A DNA stretch of 64,000 nt from Flectonema sp. DT1601 (GCA_964019425.1 OZ025817.1:310001-374000), one strand, 5' to 3'. Counted from the first letter of the stretch, positions 40,855-55,800 are shown. Notes: a model not told the origin generated them from the letters alone. Numbers and translations: made by a program.

Positions 40855-43800
40855 ATGGCGGTGGAACTAAATGTCTCTTTCAGGGACACGGATACGTTGG
40901 TTGCCGAGGTTGATGCCTTGCGGACAGAACTTGTGGAAAGTGTGTCACAAAATGCTTCTTTAGAAGCAGAGTTAGAAACTACTAACTCGTACTGTGAACA
41001 TTTGAAAGACCAGTTAAGCAGAAGAGCAGAGGGCACCGTGGCAAGCCTGCAGCAAAGGTACAATGAGATGGAAAAAGCGCACGAGGATATCTGCCGAGAA
41101 AATCAAAATCTGCATCTGAAGGTGGCCGAGCTTTCAACGACAAAGAACGCCGAGCTTCAGAGATTGCAAGAAACTCATTGTGAACATAATTCACTTCTTG
41201 AATGTCAAATTGAAGAATTACAAAAGCAGGCAGCCAACAGAGAGGAGCACATTAAACATCTTCAGCAGCAACTTGACTTATCATCTGATGAGTCTTCTCA
41301 CCGAAGTAAGAAAGTCTTGACACTCGAACATCGAATTGAGGAGTTGCAAAGACAGGCAGCTGACTTTCAGCAGCAGGAGTCTAAATCATCTTATGGGAGG
41401 GCTAATCATAATAGGTTGGGTTCAAATTCTACATTTTCTGATGTGCAATCGCACCTCAGTCACCTTCAAGAGCAACTCATCTACTCGACGGCATTAAATA
41501 ACATTATTCTGGATAGTCATAAAGAGAGCAATCCATATTATATTGAAAGAGCGAGAGATATATCTGCATCCGTCCAGCAGGAGTTTCAGTGCCTCAATGA
41601 AACCGTTAATTCGCTTTCATCGGAACGTGAAACGTTAGAGAGACAGGTATGCAAACATTATTTAGTACCCTTCAGCTGTAAATATCGCAGACAATGCATG
41701 ATGATGTGGAGTACCATCACCTGTCATATTGTAGATATTAAAAACCAACACAGGTATCACAACTACAGGATCAGTTAATCGAATCTGTGGCTATCAGTTC
41801 TCTGATGGAAGATGAGTTGAAACTGCAAAACGGTAGCTTATCAATCAAACATCGGTCAGCCACCGTAATACGTTCGCTCCGATCACAGCTTCCGGCTAAG
41901 GGTGAGACGGTTTCGGTTTTGAAATCTGAGAATGGTCACCTCAGAAATCAATTAACCGAAGCCGTCCATTTAAGTGAAAAACTCGAAATGGAGTTAGTCC
42001 GCTATAAGCAACTCACAGTACGTTCTTCAGACGAAACTTTGCAAACTGAAATTGATCGACTCAGAGAAGACTTAGTGGAATCAGTAGCTCGCAGCAGTAC
42101 TCTCGAACAAGACTTGCGACTGATGTCGGATTCCTCAATTCATAAATCTGTGTTGAGAAAAGTCAAAGCAGATGTTGACATCTTGACTACCGAGAATACT
42201 ACTCTCAAAGTAAAACTTCAAAATGATATCGGATACGAAACCTTGACTACTCAAGTTGAGGACTTACAAGAACAATTAATTGAGTCAGTAGCAGCAACTA
42301 ATACACTCAATACAGAGCTCTCTATTGTTAATGGAGATGAGGGTTGCCTTCGCAGAGCAATCGACTCCCGTAATAACATGCGAGCGACAATAGAAAAACA
42401 GCGAGATGAAATAATTAATCTCAGTACTGAAGTTTCTAAACTTCGTATCTCTCAACTGTCGCCTCAATCAAATAATGTTCAGGAGGAGACTTTACAAACA
42501 GAAGTCGACAATCTCCGGGAACAGCTCGTAATGTCTGTTGCTGCAGAACAAGAGTTGGCATTGAGTTTAAATTTTGAACACCCACAAGAAAACCCGAGGC
42601 ATGCAACAGCCTCAGCCTTGCTGCAGAAAACAGTGACGGACCTGCGGGGTAAACTCGCACTGGAGTCAGAGAGATTCGCAATATTAGAAAGGGAAACCTG
42701 TACTGAGATAGAGAACCTACGCAATCAAATTACTGACGGAAGCTTTACAGATGCTGTCCAGGACAAGATTCAAATGTTAGAAGACCAGCTGTTCTTTGAA
42801 AGGGCGAAGTGGTCTTCTGAAGTCCACAAATTTGGAGAGTCGGCCCTGACTGGTTCTGATAAAGTCGTTGCTACCCTCACCGCTCAGGTTGATCAACTTC
42901 AGGAGGAATTAATTGAAGCAACAGCCGCAATCACTTCTCTTAAATTAGAAGCCCCAGAGGCTGATGTGCAAAAACAACTTTTAGACATCAGACAGTCATC
43001 TCAGAAAGTAGTATCCTCACTGAGGGAGGAACTCGCATTTGAAAAAGCGAAGACCGCTGCCAGACGGATGTTATCAGGTGTTTTATTACTCTTGTTTTAA
43101 TTGTCTTTTATGGTAGTTCTTTATAGTAGTCTTTTATTATTACTTTTTATGTTCTGCGATCACAAAACGTACAACAGGTGTATCTGAGGTGGCAACACTA
43201 GAATCGCAGGTAGAGTCTCTACAGGCAGAGCTGATTGAGGCAACCGCCGCCAACAACAATTTAACAATCGAGTTGGCTGCGTACCAAGACAGTTCTGTCC
43301 ATCGATCCCACCTTCGACAGGCTGATCAGGTTCGGGTTCGTCTGGAGAGGAAGATTCGGGATTTGAAAGTTGAGTTGGAAGCGGGTAGTATCCCAACAAG
43401 TGATGCCGTCGACAATCATGTTATTCAAACATTAGAGACGCAGGTTGAGACTTTGCGATCGGAGCTGATTGAGACTGTCGCTTCGAGAGATTATCTACAA
43501 ATTGATTTAGAAGTGGAGGCGGGGAGCAGCGTTCACAAATCTCATCTGCGAGAGGTTCTACACAAGAATAAGCAACTGTCTCGGGAAGCAGAAGACCTTC
43601 GCGATGAAGTTCGAACCCTACTCTTCCAGGGAACAGTACATCAATCTGATAACACAACTGGTGATGAAGTAGAAACATTACAGGCAGAGGTGACTCACCT
43701 ACAAGATCAGCTCCTAGACGCTCATGCGGAGATAGAAGTACTTTCTTCGGAATCAGAGATACCTTCTGAGTTGGTGACAAAGATTGAACTGGTTAAAGGT

Positions 43801-46800
43801 TTAAAAGCCAAATTACGTGATTCTGAAAACCACAGCGATACCAAAATTCGTACCTTAATGGCAGAAAATTCCAATCTGTTGATCGAAGTGAAGGTTTTAA
43901 CATCGGATCTGAAAGATTTATCAGCTCAAAGATCGGATCTGTTACGGCAGTTGGATGCCAAGCCGGTACAAATAGAGGCGTCGACCGAAACTATTTTCAC
44001 TCCTTCAGAAGGGGATTTTAATAATATCAACACGCAGACTAAATTAGCTGGAATTGATTTCTTAGAACTGGAGCTACAACTCAACAAGGAGTCAGTCATG
44101 TCTGAAATGGATAATATGATGAATCAAACAGACTCCTACTACAAACAACAACTTGACAGGGTAGAGGAGGAAGCTGGTATTAGAGAAGGCTACCTTAGAG
44201 AATTACTTTCAAAACAATCAGTGGATTCTTCAGAGGGTTCAAAACCAATTGAAAACTCGCTCATTGATGACGCAAACACTGCACCACCAACTGCTGCAGC
44301 GAAAGCAGAAGCTGACTCTCTACGTGCTGAGGTGGCCAGACTGACTTCTGTTTGTAGTGAACCTAAAGAAGTTCAAAGCTGTACTGAAGGAGTCCAATGT
44401 GATTTATATGAAGGAATATGTACTTCTTTAATGTCACAGGTGGACAGCCTTCAAAGTGAATTATCATCAGCCAGTGCAACATCAGACGGGTTGGATGCAA
44501 AGATCGCTTCATACGAAATCAAACAAATCACTTTACAGCAGCAGCAGCTGTCGTCGGAAAAGTTACTTTCAGAGAAGGAATCCATCATCGAATACTTGAA
44601 GAAGGATATCCAATTACTTCAAAATGACTTCGCAACAACTATGGCAACTGTCAATAATGAGGATTTCCAACACCTGCGTTCAGAGCTGGCAGCGAAACAA
44701 GAGAACCTCCGGCAGCTGATTGAAACGATTGCCTCAAAGGAATCCATCATCGAGACTCTTGAGAGAGATGTCCACAACTTTCAGAATCTGCACTCTGAGC
44801 TGGCGGGAAAGAATCAGCAGCTGCTTGAAACAGTTGCTGAACAAAATACCCAACTGCGTCAGAATGAGATCAACATCTCTCTACTAGAGAATGAGCTGAA
44901 GGAAGTGAAAGATCAAAGCAATGCCTTTCAAAATGTTGAAGAGTTCAAGTCACGTAACAGAATCACAGAACTGGAATCGGAGCTTTTTGCTGAACGCGAT
45001 GGACACATGAAAGCATCTGAGTTGGATAGCAGTAGGAAATCAGAAATTATTAGTCTCCAGGAGATGATTGATTCTCTAAAGTCGGAGAACAACCAATTGA
45101 GGGATGGGCAGATTGAAATCATTTCTTTACGAGAGCAGTACTTGAGAAAGTGTTTTGAATTTGCTGAAGTCCAACAGACCTCGTCGGAAACCATTTGCCA
45201 GCTTCTCAGTAGCAATACTGTGATAACATCTCTCTCTCAGCAGCTGCAGGATCTGAGAAACTTGAACACTAACTCGGAGCCTCAGTTCGATAACTCGCAA
45301 CACGTGCAACAGCTGAGGGCACTTCACATCGAAGCCCAGATGAAGGACACGAAAATCAAGGAACTGACTGCAGCTCTGGATGCCGACACAAAGTCATCTG
45401 GGAGTGTGTTGCAGCAGTTGAGGGCACTTCACATCGAAGCCCAGATGAAGGACGTGAAAATCGAGGAACTGACTGCAGCTCTCCAAGCCAAGGATTCCGA
45501 TACTCAACAAACCAAGTCTTCTGACAGCGTGTTGCAACAGCTGAGGGCACTCCACATCGAAGCCCAGATGAAGGACGTGAAAATCGAGGAACTGACTGCA
45601 GCTCTCCAGCTCAGGGATGCCGACACGAAGTCTTCTGACAGCGTGTTACAACAGCTGAGGGCACTCCACATCGAAGCTCGGATGAAGGACACGAAAATCG
45701 AGGAACTGACAGCAACTCTCCAGCTCAGGGATGCCGACACAAAGTCATCTGGGAGTGTGTTGCAGCAGTTGAGGGCACTTCACATCGAAGCCCAGATGAA
45801 GGACGTGAAAATCGAGGAACTGACTGCAGCTCTCCAAGCCAAGGATTCCGATACTCAAGCCATCCAACAGTGTAGTTCCGAACCTGCCGCTAGCAGTGGG
45901 GACTCTGACCTAAGTCAGATGATCGCATCCCTACGAAAGCAATTGTTGGAAGCTAAACGAATCTCATATGGCACTGCTGTGGTTACAACAGAAGAAGGGA
46001 GATACTTACAGAAACAGTTGAACCTTTTAGATTCTGAGATAGCCGGCAAGATATGTGAAATTGGGAACCCCTCGCTGGAACCAGAACTCGACTCACTCTG
46101 GACATCGAGAGATGATGTAGCTGATCGACTATCAAAGTATTTGACTAAAGAGGAATCTAATGCTGAGTTGACTGTCATCAGAGAAGCTCATCAACGAACT
46201 CAAACAAGTCTATCTCAGCAGTTTAATCTTGAGAAGGATCTTTCCGCTATGCGTGACCACCTTCTTGAACGCGAAAACTCGATCACATCTCTTCATCAAC
46301 AACTTGATGGAAAAGAGTTAATAATCAAACAGTTATCATCAGAAAGGAAAGATGAATCGCTGCAGGATATTCGAAAACTACACCTCGACTTGAATTCAAA
46401 ATCAGAAATAATTGATAGCCTGAAGGAACAGAATAGTAAGTTAGAAAACCAAATGGCGATTAAAAGGATAAGAGCGCTCTACATAGAATTAAATAAATAT
46501 CGAGACGATATAAACCTGCAGAGGGATGAACTAATTTCTCAAAAGGAAGTAATTGAAAAATTAAAATCTGAAAATACTTCAAGTACCGACCAGCTCCGAC
46601 TTGCACAAGAAACTAACAAAAACCTAACACATCAGTTATCACTTGTTGAGGGTGAGCTGACTGCCGTTCAGTCAGCCTATGACAAACTTATAACAAGCAA
46701 ATCATCTCAAGAAGTAACAACACAACAGATTGGAGTTATCAACGTACTCAACGACGATATTCGTTCCCTCACTTGTGAACTGACAACTTCAAAAGAACGC

Positions 46801-49800
46801 CAAACTGTCCTTCTTAATTCTCAACAATTACATATCAAAGAAGTTAATGATCTTCAGAATACCATTATTAACAATCGCAGTGTTATTATAAATAAAACTT
46901 CTGAAATCGAGAACTTGCAGAGTGCTGTTGACTCACGAGAAGCAGAGCTCGTCTCAAACAGACAAACTGTTTCTCAGCTAACAAATCTCTTAAAAGAAAG
47001 ACAGACTTCACAGCAGTTAAACATCTCTGAGAGTGACTCCCTGCGGAGGGATATTAACTTACGAGAATCAGAGCTGCACGCGATGACACTCAACAACACT
47101 TCACTAAACCAAACTATCCTTCAGTTGACATCTGATCTCACAAATAAAAGAGAAGAGTGGCAGAAAGATTGTAACTCAAAAGAAGCGGAGCTAACCGCAA
47201 TTAGACTTGACAACACTTCTCTAAAGCAAACCGTCTCTCAACTGACAGCAACCGTTGCGAGTGGGCAGCAAGAAGAGGAAGGTACCCTGCAGAGGGATAC
47301 TAACTTTGAACCCTCGGAGGATGTTTTCAATGAAAACCGTCTTCAGAACCTACAGGGGCGAGTGTTAGAATTAATATCAGAGAATGCATCGTTGAATGGC
47401 GTCATTTCTGCTCATCACATCAATTCGAATGAAAACGAACTTCAGGAGCTCAGAGAAAGCTACACTGCCTTGCAATCTGAGGCTGCATCTCTTCGGGAAG
47501 TTATAAAAACCCTTCAGACGGAGATGGATGTTGAAAGGCAATCAATCCAGAAGCAAGCTGTCTCTGAGACAGAAGCAGCTCTTCAGGAAACTGTTTCGAG
47601 TCCTGACAATGAAAAACAGAACGTCATCAACCAACTGGCTCTCCAAACAGCTGTCAACCAACAGCTAGCAGATGACAAGTTAGTTCTAAACAATTTGATT
47701 AGTGAACGTGCGCAAGTAGTAGCGAAGCAGCACTCGGAATTGGAATCTGAAAACGAGCTGCTTACGGCAAAAGTCGAGTCAGCAGCAGCTGAAATCACTG
47801 ACATCCATTTACAGCTAACCCGCCAAACATCAGAAAAGGACCAGCTCACAACTGAGAAAGCGGAGTTGAGAGAGTCGATAACCAAACTGCTCGCAGAGAT
47901 GACTTTAACAGCAACTGAAAACACCGAATTACGTTCCCAACTAACTCAACTAATAACAACTGAGGAACTGTTAACAGTTGAGAGTAAAACAGCTTTGGAG
48001 TTGAAAACCCAATTAGACGAACCTGCTGATACCGACGTCGGGTTGCAGGCGTTTAAAACGAAGCTTTCCATCACCGAGAGTGACCTTCATGATGCTGAAA
48101 TTCGTTCTAAGCAGCTCCTTCGAAATTTAACTGACAGCAAACTGGAGTTGGCATCCACGCGGCAAGACATGTCGTCGTTTATGAAACAATCAGAGTCTAG
48201 GGTGACTTCACTGACTGAACTACTGCAACAAACTTCAGCAGAGTTATCCATTTCTAATTCAGCCTTGTCCTCATCGCAAGGAGAAGGCAAGTCTCTCAAA
48301 TTAGAACTTTCTGAGATGCGGACAGAAGTTGAATTTCTTCGAAGTGACAACAACAAGTCGAATAATTTACTTTCAGAAACTTTATCAGAACTTTCATCAG
48401 CCAGAGTTGCCCTTTCTCAGGTCCAAAATGAATTAGATACGTCAACACGTCAATCGTTAAAATGTTCGGAAGAGATTTCCTCCAGCGGTTTGAAAACTTC
48501 AGACAGCAATGCTAATTCTGACTCTCGACTTTTCAGTTCTGACGCAGATTTTGTTCCTTCATTTGAACTTGATTTGGCTTTCCAAAAATTGACAAATACA
48601 GAAACCAAGCTGCTTCAATCACAAGAACAGCTATTAAACTTCCAGCAACTTATCAAATCTATTTGTGATGAGTTACAGCTGTCTTCGATTAATTCTGATG
48701 TCGTATTTCTAAAGCAACACATCGACCATAAGTTACTAATTGGAATTTCTGATGATCACTTTTCTCTACCAGCTATCGCTGTCTTGGCATCCACTGCTTT
48801 TAAGACACGTCAGTTAGAACAACAGCTTTCTCAATCACAGTTTCAAGTAGCGCAATTAACTGCTGCTTCTCAGAGTGAATATAATATTCTCCAGCAAAAA
48901 CTACATTCAAATCAGAATCAGCTTTCTGAAACTTCTGCAGAACTCCAATCATGCTTTTCTTCTATTGAAAGCCTTGGTGGATCTGCTGAACTTTCACTTA
49001 TTCATTCACATCTCGCAGAACTTAAAGCATCATCATCTTCACAACTTCAAGAGCTAACAACTAAATTACAACATTCTGACGACACTCTTCTTGCCCAACA
49101 ATCCGAACTTGATTCTCTAAATGAAAAACTTCGCCTTGCTGAGATCCAAATATTGAAATCATCGAACAATCACAAAAACTCCCAACTTGAAATCACCAAC
49201 CTCAGCACTGCAATAACGGAGCGCGACGAGTTGTTGGCGAAGCAACGCGACGAGCTGGAAGCGACGAAGGCATCTGCGGCGCAGGAGCTCGGGGCACTGA
49301 AGGCCGGGCAGAGCAAGGCGGCGGCGGAAGCGGATGCGCGGGCGGCTTCGCTGGAAGAACAGCTCGAGAAGGAGAAGCGTGAACTCGTGAGGGCGCAGGC
49401 ACTCGCGGCGTCGGCAGCGGCGGCGGCCGAGGAGGCGACGACTGCCGGCGGCGAGGAAGCGCGGATCGCACGCGGCGAGGCAACGCGGGCCGGAAGCGAG
49501 CTCGAGGCGATGCGCGGTGCACACTCCGAGGCTGTCGCCGGGATGGAGGCCGCGAAGGCGGAGCTGGCGGCGCAACAGGCGGAGATCGACTCGCAGAGGG
49601 GCGAACGGACGGAGCAAGCGGCGAAGCTCGCGGAAGCTGAAAGGGAGCAGGCCGGATCCGAACGCAACGCGCAGCGGTTGGCGACCGAACTTGAACTCGC
49701 GAACTCCGAGCTCCAGAAGCTGCAGAGGCGCGGAGACCCTGAGAAGTTCGCACTCGTTTCCGAGGAACTGGCGAGGCGGAGCGAAGCCCTGCTGGCGGCC

Positions 49801-52800
49801 GAGGAGCAGCTGGCGGCGGCGGAGGCGGCTCTCGCGGCGTCCGACGAGGAGCGCAAGGCGGAGGCGGCGGATGTCGGGGCCCGGCAGCAGCGAACCTCGG
49901 AGGAGCTGGCGCAGGCGCAATCGCGGCTTGAGAAGGCACTCGAGGAGGCCGAGCTGGAACGGGCGGCGACTCGCGCGGCGAAGGAAGAACAGCGGACGGA
50001 GGCCGAACGGGTGCGCGAGGAAGCGGCGGCGAAGCTCAGCGAACACCGGGATGCGTTGGAGGAGAAGGCCAAGGCACGCCAGGAAGAGCTGGTGAAGGAG
50101 CTCGAGCAACAGGCGGAAGAACTCCGGGCGGCTGCGGCTGCGGCGGCGGCCGAGCAACAGCAGAGGTACGCACAGGCGCAGGCGGTCGCAGCCGACGCCG
50201 ATGCCGATGCCGACGCTGACGCTACCGAAACTGGAACTGGAACCGGAACTGGAACTGCAACTTTAGCTGGAACGGGCACCGACGCGGAGGCTGCGGCCGA
50301 GGTCGAGGCTTTGCGAACCGAGCTTGCGGCGGTGGTGGCCGACCGGGCGGGGATCAAGGCTCGCCTGAGCGTGACGACTGACGAGCTCGAGAGGGCATAC
50401 AACGCCGGGGCGATGAAGTCGGAGCGCGGGTACGACGAGGCGGCGGCGGCGAGGACCGAGGCGGCCGAGTCACGTACGGAGGCGGCGGCGACTGCGAGGA
50501 AGCAACGCGCGGACCTGCAGGCTGCGGAGGCCGAGCTCGCTGCTGTGGCGGCGGAGCTGAAGGCGAGCGACGAAGCGACGAGGACTTCGCGGGCGGCCCT
50601 CGCGGCGGCGAACACCGAGCTGGAAGCGGCGCGCAGCGAAGCGGTTGCGGCGTCGTCGGAACTGAAGGCGACGGAAGTGGTGTGCGAGAAGACACGGACG
50701 CTGCTCGCGGACAGGGACCGTGAGCTGGCGGAGCTCTCGGGCGAAGTCACGGAGCTGCGCGAGGCTGCGAACGACAGAGAAGCGGAGGTGGCGGCTGCCA
50801 AGACGGCGACGACCGACGCAGAAACCGAAGCCGCAACCGAAAGCGAGGCCGGGCATCGGCGCGAGCTGGACGACGCGAGGCGGAAGCTGGAGGCAGCGGG
50901 ACGCGACCTGACGGAGCGCGACGAGTTGTTGGCGAAGCGCGACGAATTGTTGGCGAAGCAACGCGACGAGCTGGAAGCGACGAAGGCATCTGCGGCGCAG
51001 GAGCTCGGGGCACTGAAGGCCGGGCAGAGCAAGGCGGCGGCGGAAGCGGATGCGCGGGCGGCTTCGCTGGAAGAACAGCTCGAGAAGGAGAAGCGTGAAC
51101 TCGTGAGGGCGCAGGCACTCGCGGCGTCGGCAGCGGCGGCGGCCGAGGAGGCGACGACTGCCGGCGGCGAGGAAGCGCGGATCGCACGCGGCGAGGCAAC
51201 GCGGGCCGGAAGCGAGCTCGAGGCGATGCGCGGTGCACACTCCGAGGCTGTCGCCGGGATGGAGGCCGCGAAGGCGGAGCTGGCGGCGCAACAGGCGGAG
51301 ATCGACTCGCAGAGGGGCGAACGGACGGAGCAAGCGGCGAAGCTCGCGGAAGCTGAAAGGGAGCAGGCCGGATCCGAACGCAACGCGCAGCGGTTGGCGA
51401 CCGAACTTGAACTCGCGAACTCCGAGCTCCAGAAGCTGCAGAGGCGCGGAGACCCTGAGAAGTTCGCACTCGTTTCCGAGGAACTGGCGAGGCGGAGCGA
51501 AGCCCTGCTGGCGGCCGAGGAGCAGCTGGCGGCGGCGGAGGCGGCTCTCGCGGCGTCCGACGAGGAGCGCAAGGCGGAGGCGGCGGATGTCGGGGCCCGG
51601 CAGCAGCGAACCTCGGAGGAGCTGGCGCAGGCGCAATCGCGGCTTGAGAAGGCACTCGAGGAGGCCGAGCTGGAACGGGCGGCGACTCGCGCGGCGAAGG
51701 AAGAACAGCGGACGGAGGCCGAACGGGTGCGCGAGGAAGCGGCGGCGAAGCTCAGCGAACACCGGGATGCGTTGGAGGAGAAGGCCAAGGCACGCCAGGA
51801 AGAGCTGGTGAAGGAGCTCGAGCAACAGGCGGAAGAACTCCGGGCGGCTGCGGCTGCGGCGGCGGCCGAGCAACAGCAGAGGTACGCACAGGCGCAGGCG
51901 GTCGCAGCCGACGCCGATGCCGATGCCGACGCTGACGCTACCGAAACTGGAACTGGAACCGGAACTGGAACTGCAACTTTAGCTGGAACGGGCACCGACG
52001 CGGAGGCTGCGGCCGAGGTCGAGGCTTTGCGAACCGAGCTTGCGGCGGTGGTGGCCGACCGGGCGGGGATCAAGGCTCGCCTGAGCGTGACGACTGACGA
52101 GCTCGAGAGGGCATACAACGCCGGGGCGATGAAGTCGGAGCGCGGGTACGACGAGGCGGCGGCGGCGAGGACCGAGGCGGCCGAGTCACGTACGGAGGCG
52201 GCGGCGACTGCGAGGAAGCAACGCGCGGACCTGCAGGCTGCGGAGGCCGAGCTCGCTGCTGTGGCGGCGGAGCTGAAGGCGAGCGACGAAGCGACGAGGA
52301 CTTCGCGGGCGGCCCTCGCGGCGGCGAACACCGAGCTGGAAGCGGCGCGCAGCGAAGCGGTTGCGGCGTCGTCGGAACTGAAGGCGACGGAAGTGGTGTG
52401 CGAGAAGACACGGACGCTGCTCGCGGACAGGGACCGTGAGCTGGCGGAGCTCTCGGGCGAAGTCACGGAGCTGCGCGAGGCTGCGAACGACAGAGAAGCG
52501 GAGGTGGCGGCTGCCAAGACGGCGACGACCGACGCAGAAACCGAAGCCGCAACCGAAAGCGAGGCCGGGCATCGGCGCGAGCTGGACGACGCGAGGCGGA
52601 AGCTGGAGGCAGCGGGACGCGACCTGACGGAGCGCGACGAGTTGTTGGCGAAGCGCGACGAATTGTTGGCGAAGCAACGCGACGAGCTGGAAGCGACGAA
52701 GGCATCTGCGGCGCAGGAGCTCGGGGCACTGAAGGCCGGGCAGAGCAAGGCGGCGGCGGAAGCGGATGCGCGGGCGGCTTCGCTGGAAGAACAGCTCGAG

Positions 52801-55800
52801 AAGGAGAAGCGTGAACTCGTGAGGGCGCAGGCACTCGCGGCGTCGGCAGCGGCGGCGGCCGAGGAGGCGACGACTGCCGGCGGCGAGGAAGCGCGGATCG
52901 CACGCGGCGAGGCAACGCGGGCCGGAAGCGAGCTCGAGGCGATGCGCGGTGCACACTCCGAGGCTGTCGCCGGGATGGAGGCCGCGAAGGCGGAGCTGGC
53001 GGCGCAACAGGCGGAGATCGACTCGCAGAGGGGCGAACGGACGGAGCAAGCGGCGAAGCTCGCGGAAGCTGAAAGGGAGCAGGCCGGATCCGAACGCAAC
53101 GCGCAGCGGTTGGCGACCGAACTTGAACTCGCGAACTCCGAGCTCCAGAAGCTGCAGAGGCGCGGAGACCCTGAGAAGTTCGCACTCGTTTCCGAGGAAC
53201 TGGCGAGGCGGAGCGAAGCCCTGCTGGCGGCCGAGGAGCAGCTGGCGGCGGCGGAGGCGGCTCTCGCGGCGTCCGACGAGGAGCGCAAGGCGGAGGCGGC
53301 GGATGTCGGGGCCCGGCAGCAGCGAACCTCGGAGGAGCTGGCGCAGGCGCAATCGCGGCTTGAGAAGGCACTCGAGGAGGCCGAGCTGGAACGGGCGGCG
53401 ACTCGCGCGGCGAAGGAAGAACAGCGGACGGAGGCCGAACGGGTGCGCGAGGAAGCGGCGGCGAAGCTCAGCGAACACCGGGATGCGTTGGAGGAGAAGG
53501 CCAAGGCACGCCAGGAAGAGCTGGTGAAGGAGCTCGAGCAACAGGCGGAAGAACTCCGGGCGGCTGCGGCTGCGGCGGCGGCCGAGCAACAGCAGAGGTA
53601 CGCACAGGCGCAGGCGGTCGCAGCCGACGCCGATGCCGATGCCGACGCTGACGCTACCGAAACTGGAACTGGAACCGGAACTGGAACTGCAACTTTAGCT
53701 GGAACGGGCACCGACGCGGAGGCTGCGGCCGAGGTCGAGGCTTTGCGAACCGAGCTTGCGGCGGTGGTGGCCGACCGGGCGGGGATCAAGGCTCGCCTGA
53801 GCGTGACGACTGACGAGCTCGAGAGGGCATACAACGCCGGGGCGATGAAGTCGGAGCGCGGGTACGACGAGGCGGCGGCGGCGAGGACCGAGGCGGCCGA
53901 GTCACGTACGGAGGCGGCGGCGACTGCGAGGAAGCAACGCGCGGACCTGCAGGCTGCGGAGGCCGAGCTCGCTGCTGTGGCGGCGGAGCTGAAGGCGAGC
54001 GACGAAGCGACGAGGACTTCGCGGGCGGCCCTCGCGGCGGCGAACACCGAGCTGGAAGCGGCGCGCAGCGAAGCGGTTGCGGCGTCGTCGGAACTGAAGG
54101 CGACGGAAGTGGTGTGCGAGAAGACACGGACGCTGCTCGCGGACAGGGACCGTGAGCTGGCGGAGCTCTCGGGCGAAGTCACGGAGCTGCGCGAGGCTGC
54201 GAACGACAGAGAAGCGGAGGTGGCGGCTGCCAAGACGGCGACGACCGACGCAGAAACCGAAGCCGCAACCGAAAGCGAGGCCGGGCATCGGCGCGAGCTG
54301 GACGACGCGAGGCGGAAGCTGGAGGCAGCGGGACGCGACCTGACGGAGCGCGACGAGTTGTTGGCGAAGCGCGACGAATTGTTGGCGAAGCAACGCGACG
54401 AGCTGGAAGCGACGAAGGCATCTGCGGCGCAGGAGCTCGGGGCACTGAAGGCCGGGCAGAGCAAGGCGGCGGCGGAAGCGGATGCGCGGGCGGCTTCGCT
54501 GGAAGAACAGCTCGAGAAGGAGAAGCGTGAACTCGTGAGGGCGCAGGCACTCGCGGCGTCGGCAGCGGCGGCGGCCGAGGAGGCGACGACTGCCGGCGGC
54601 GAGGAAGCGCGGATCGCACGCGGCGAGGCAACGCGGGCCGGAAGCGAGCTCGAGGCGATGCGCGGTGCACACTCCGAGGCTGTCGCCGGGATGGAGGCCG
54701 CGAAGGCGGAGCTGGCGGCGCAACAGGCGGAGATCGACTCGCAGAGGGGCGAACGGACGGAGCAAGCGGCGAAGCTCGCGGAAGCTGAAAGGGAGCAGGC
54801 CGGATCCGAACGCAACGCGCAGCGGTTGGCGACCGAACTTGAACTCGCGAACTCCGAGCTCCAGAAGCTGCAGAGGCGCGGAGACCCTGAGAAGTTCGCA
54901 CTCGTTTCCGAGGAACTGGCGAGGCGGAGCGAAGCCCTGCTGGCGGCCGAGGAGCAGCTGGCGGCGGCGGAGGCGGCTCTCGCGGCGTCCGACGAGGAGC
55001 GCAAGGCGGAGGCGGCGGATGTCGGGGCCCGGCAGCAGCGAACCTCGGAGGAGCTGGCGCAGGCGCAATCGCGGCTTGAGAAGGCACTCGAGGAGGCCGA
55101 GCTGGAACGGGCGGCGACTCGCGCGGCGAAGGAAGAACAGCGGACGGAGGCCGAACGGGTGCGCGAGGAAGCGGCGGCGAAGCTCAGCGAACACCGGGAT
55201 GCGTTGGAGGAGAAGGCCAAGGCACGCCAGGAAGAGCTGGTGAAGGAGCTCGAGCAACAGGCGGAAGAACTCCGGGCGGCTGCGGCTGCGGCGGCGGCCG
55301 AGCAACAGCAGAGGTACGCACAGGCGCAGGCGGTCGCAGCCGACGCCGATGCCGATGCCGACGCTGACGCTACCGAAACTGGAACTGGAACCGGAACTGG
55401 AACTGCAACTTTAGCTGGAACGGGCACCGACGCGGAGGCTGCGGCCGAGGTCGAGGCTTTGCGAACCGAGCTTGCGGCGGTGGTGGCCGACCGGGCGGGG
55501 ATCAAGGCTCGCCTGAGCGTGACGACTGACGAGCTCGAGAGGGCATACAACGCCGGGGCGATGAAGTCGGAGCGCGGGTACGACGAGGCGGCGGCGGCGA
55601 GGACCGAGGCGGCCGAGTCACGTACGGAGGCGGCGGCGACTGCGAGGAAGCAACGCGCGGACCTGCAGGCTGCGGAGGCCGAGCTCGCTGCTGTGGCGGC
55701 GGAGCTGAAGGCGAGCGACGAAGCGACGAGGACTTCGCGGGCGGCCCTCGCGGCGGCGAACACCGAGCTGGAAGCGGCGCGCAGCGAAGCGGTTGCGGCG

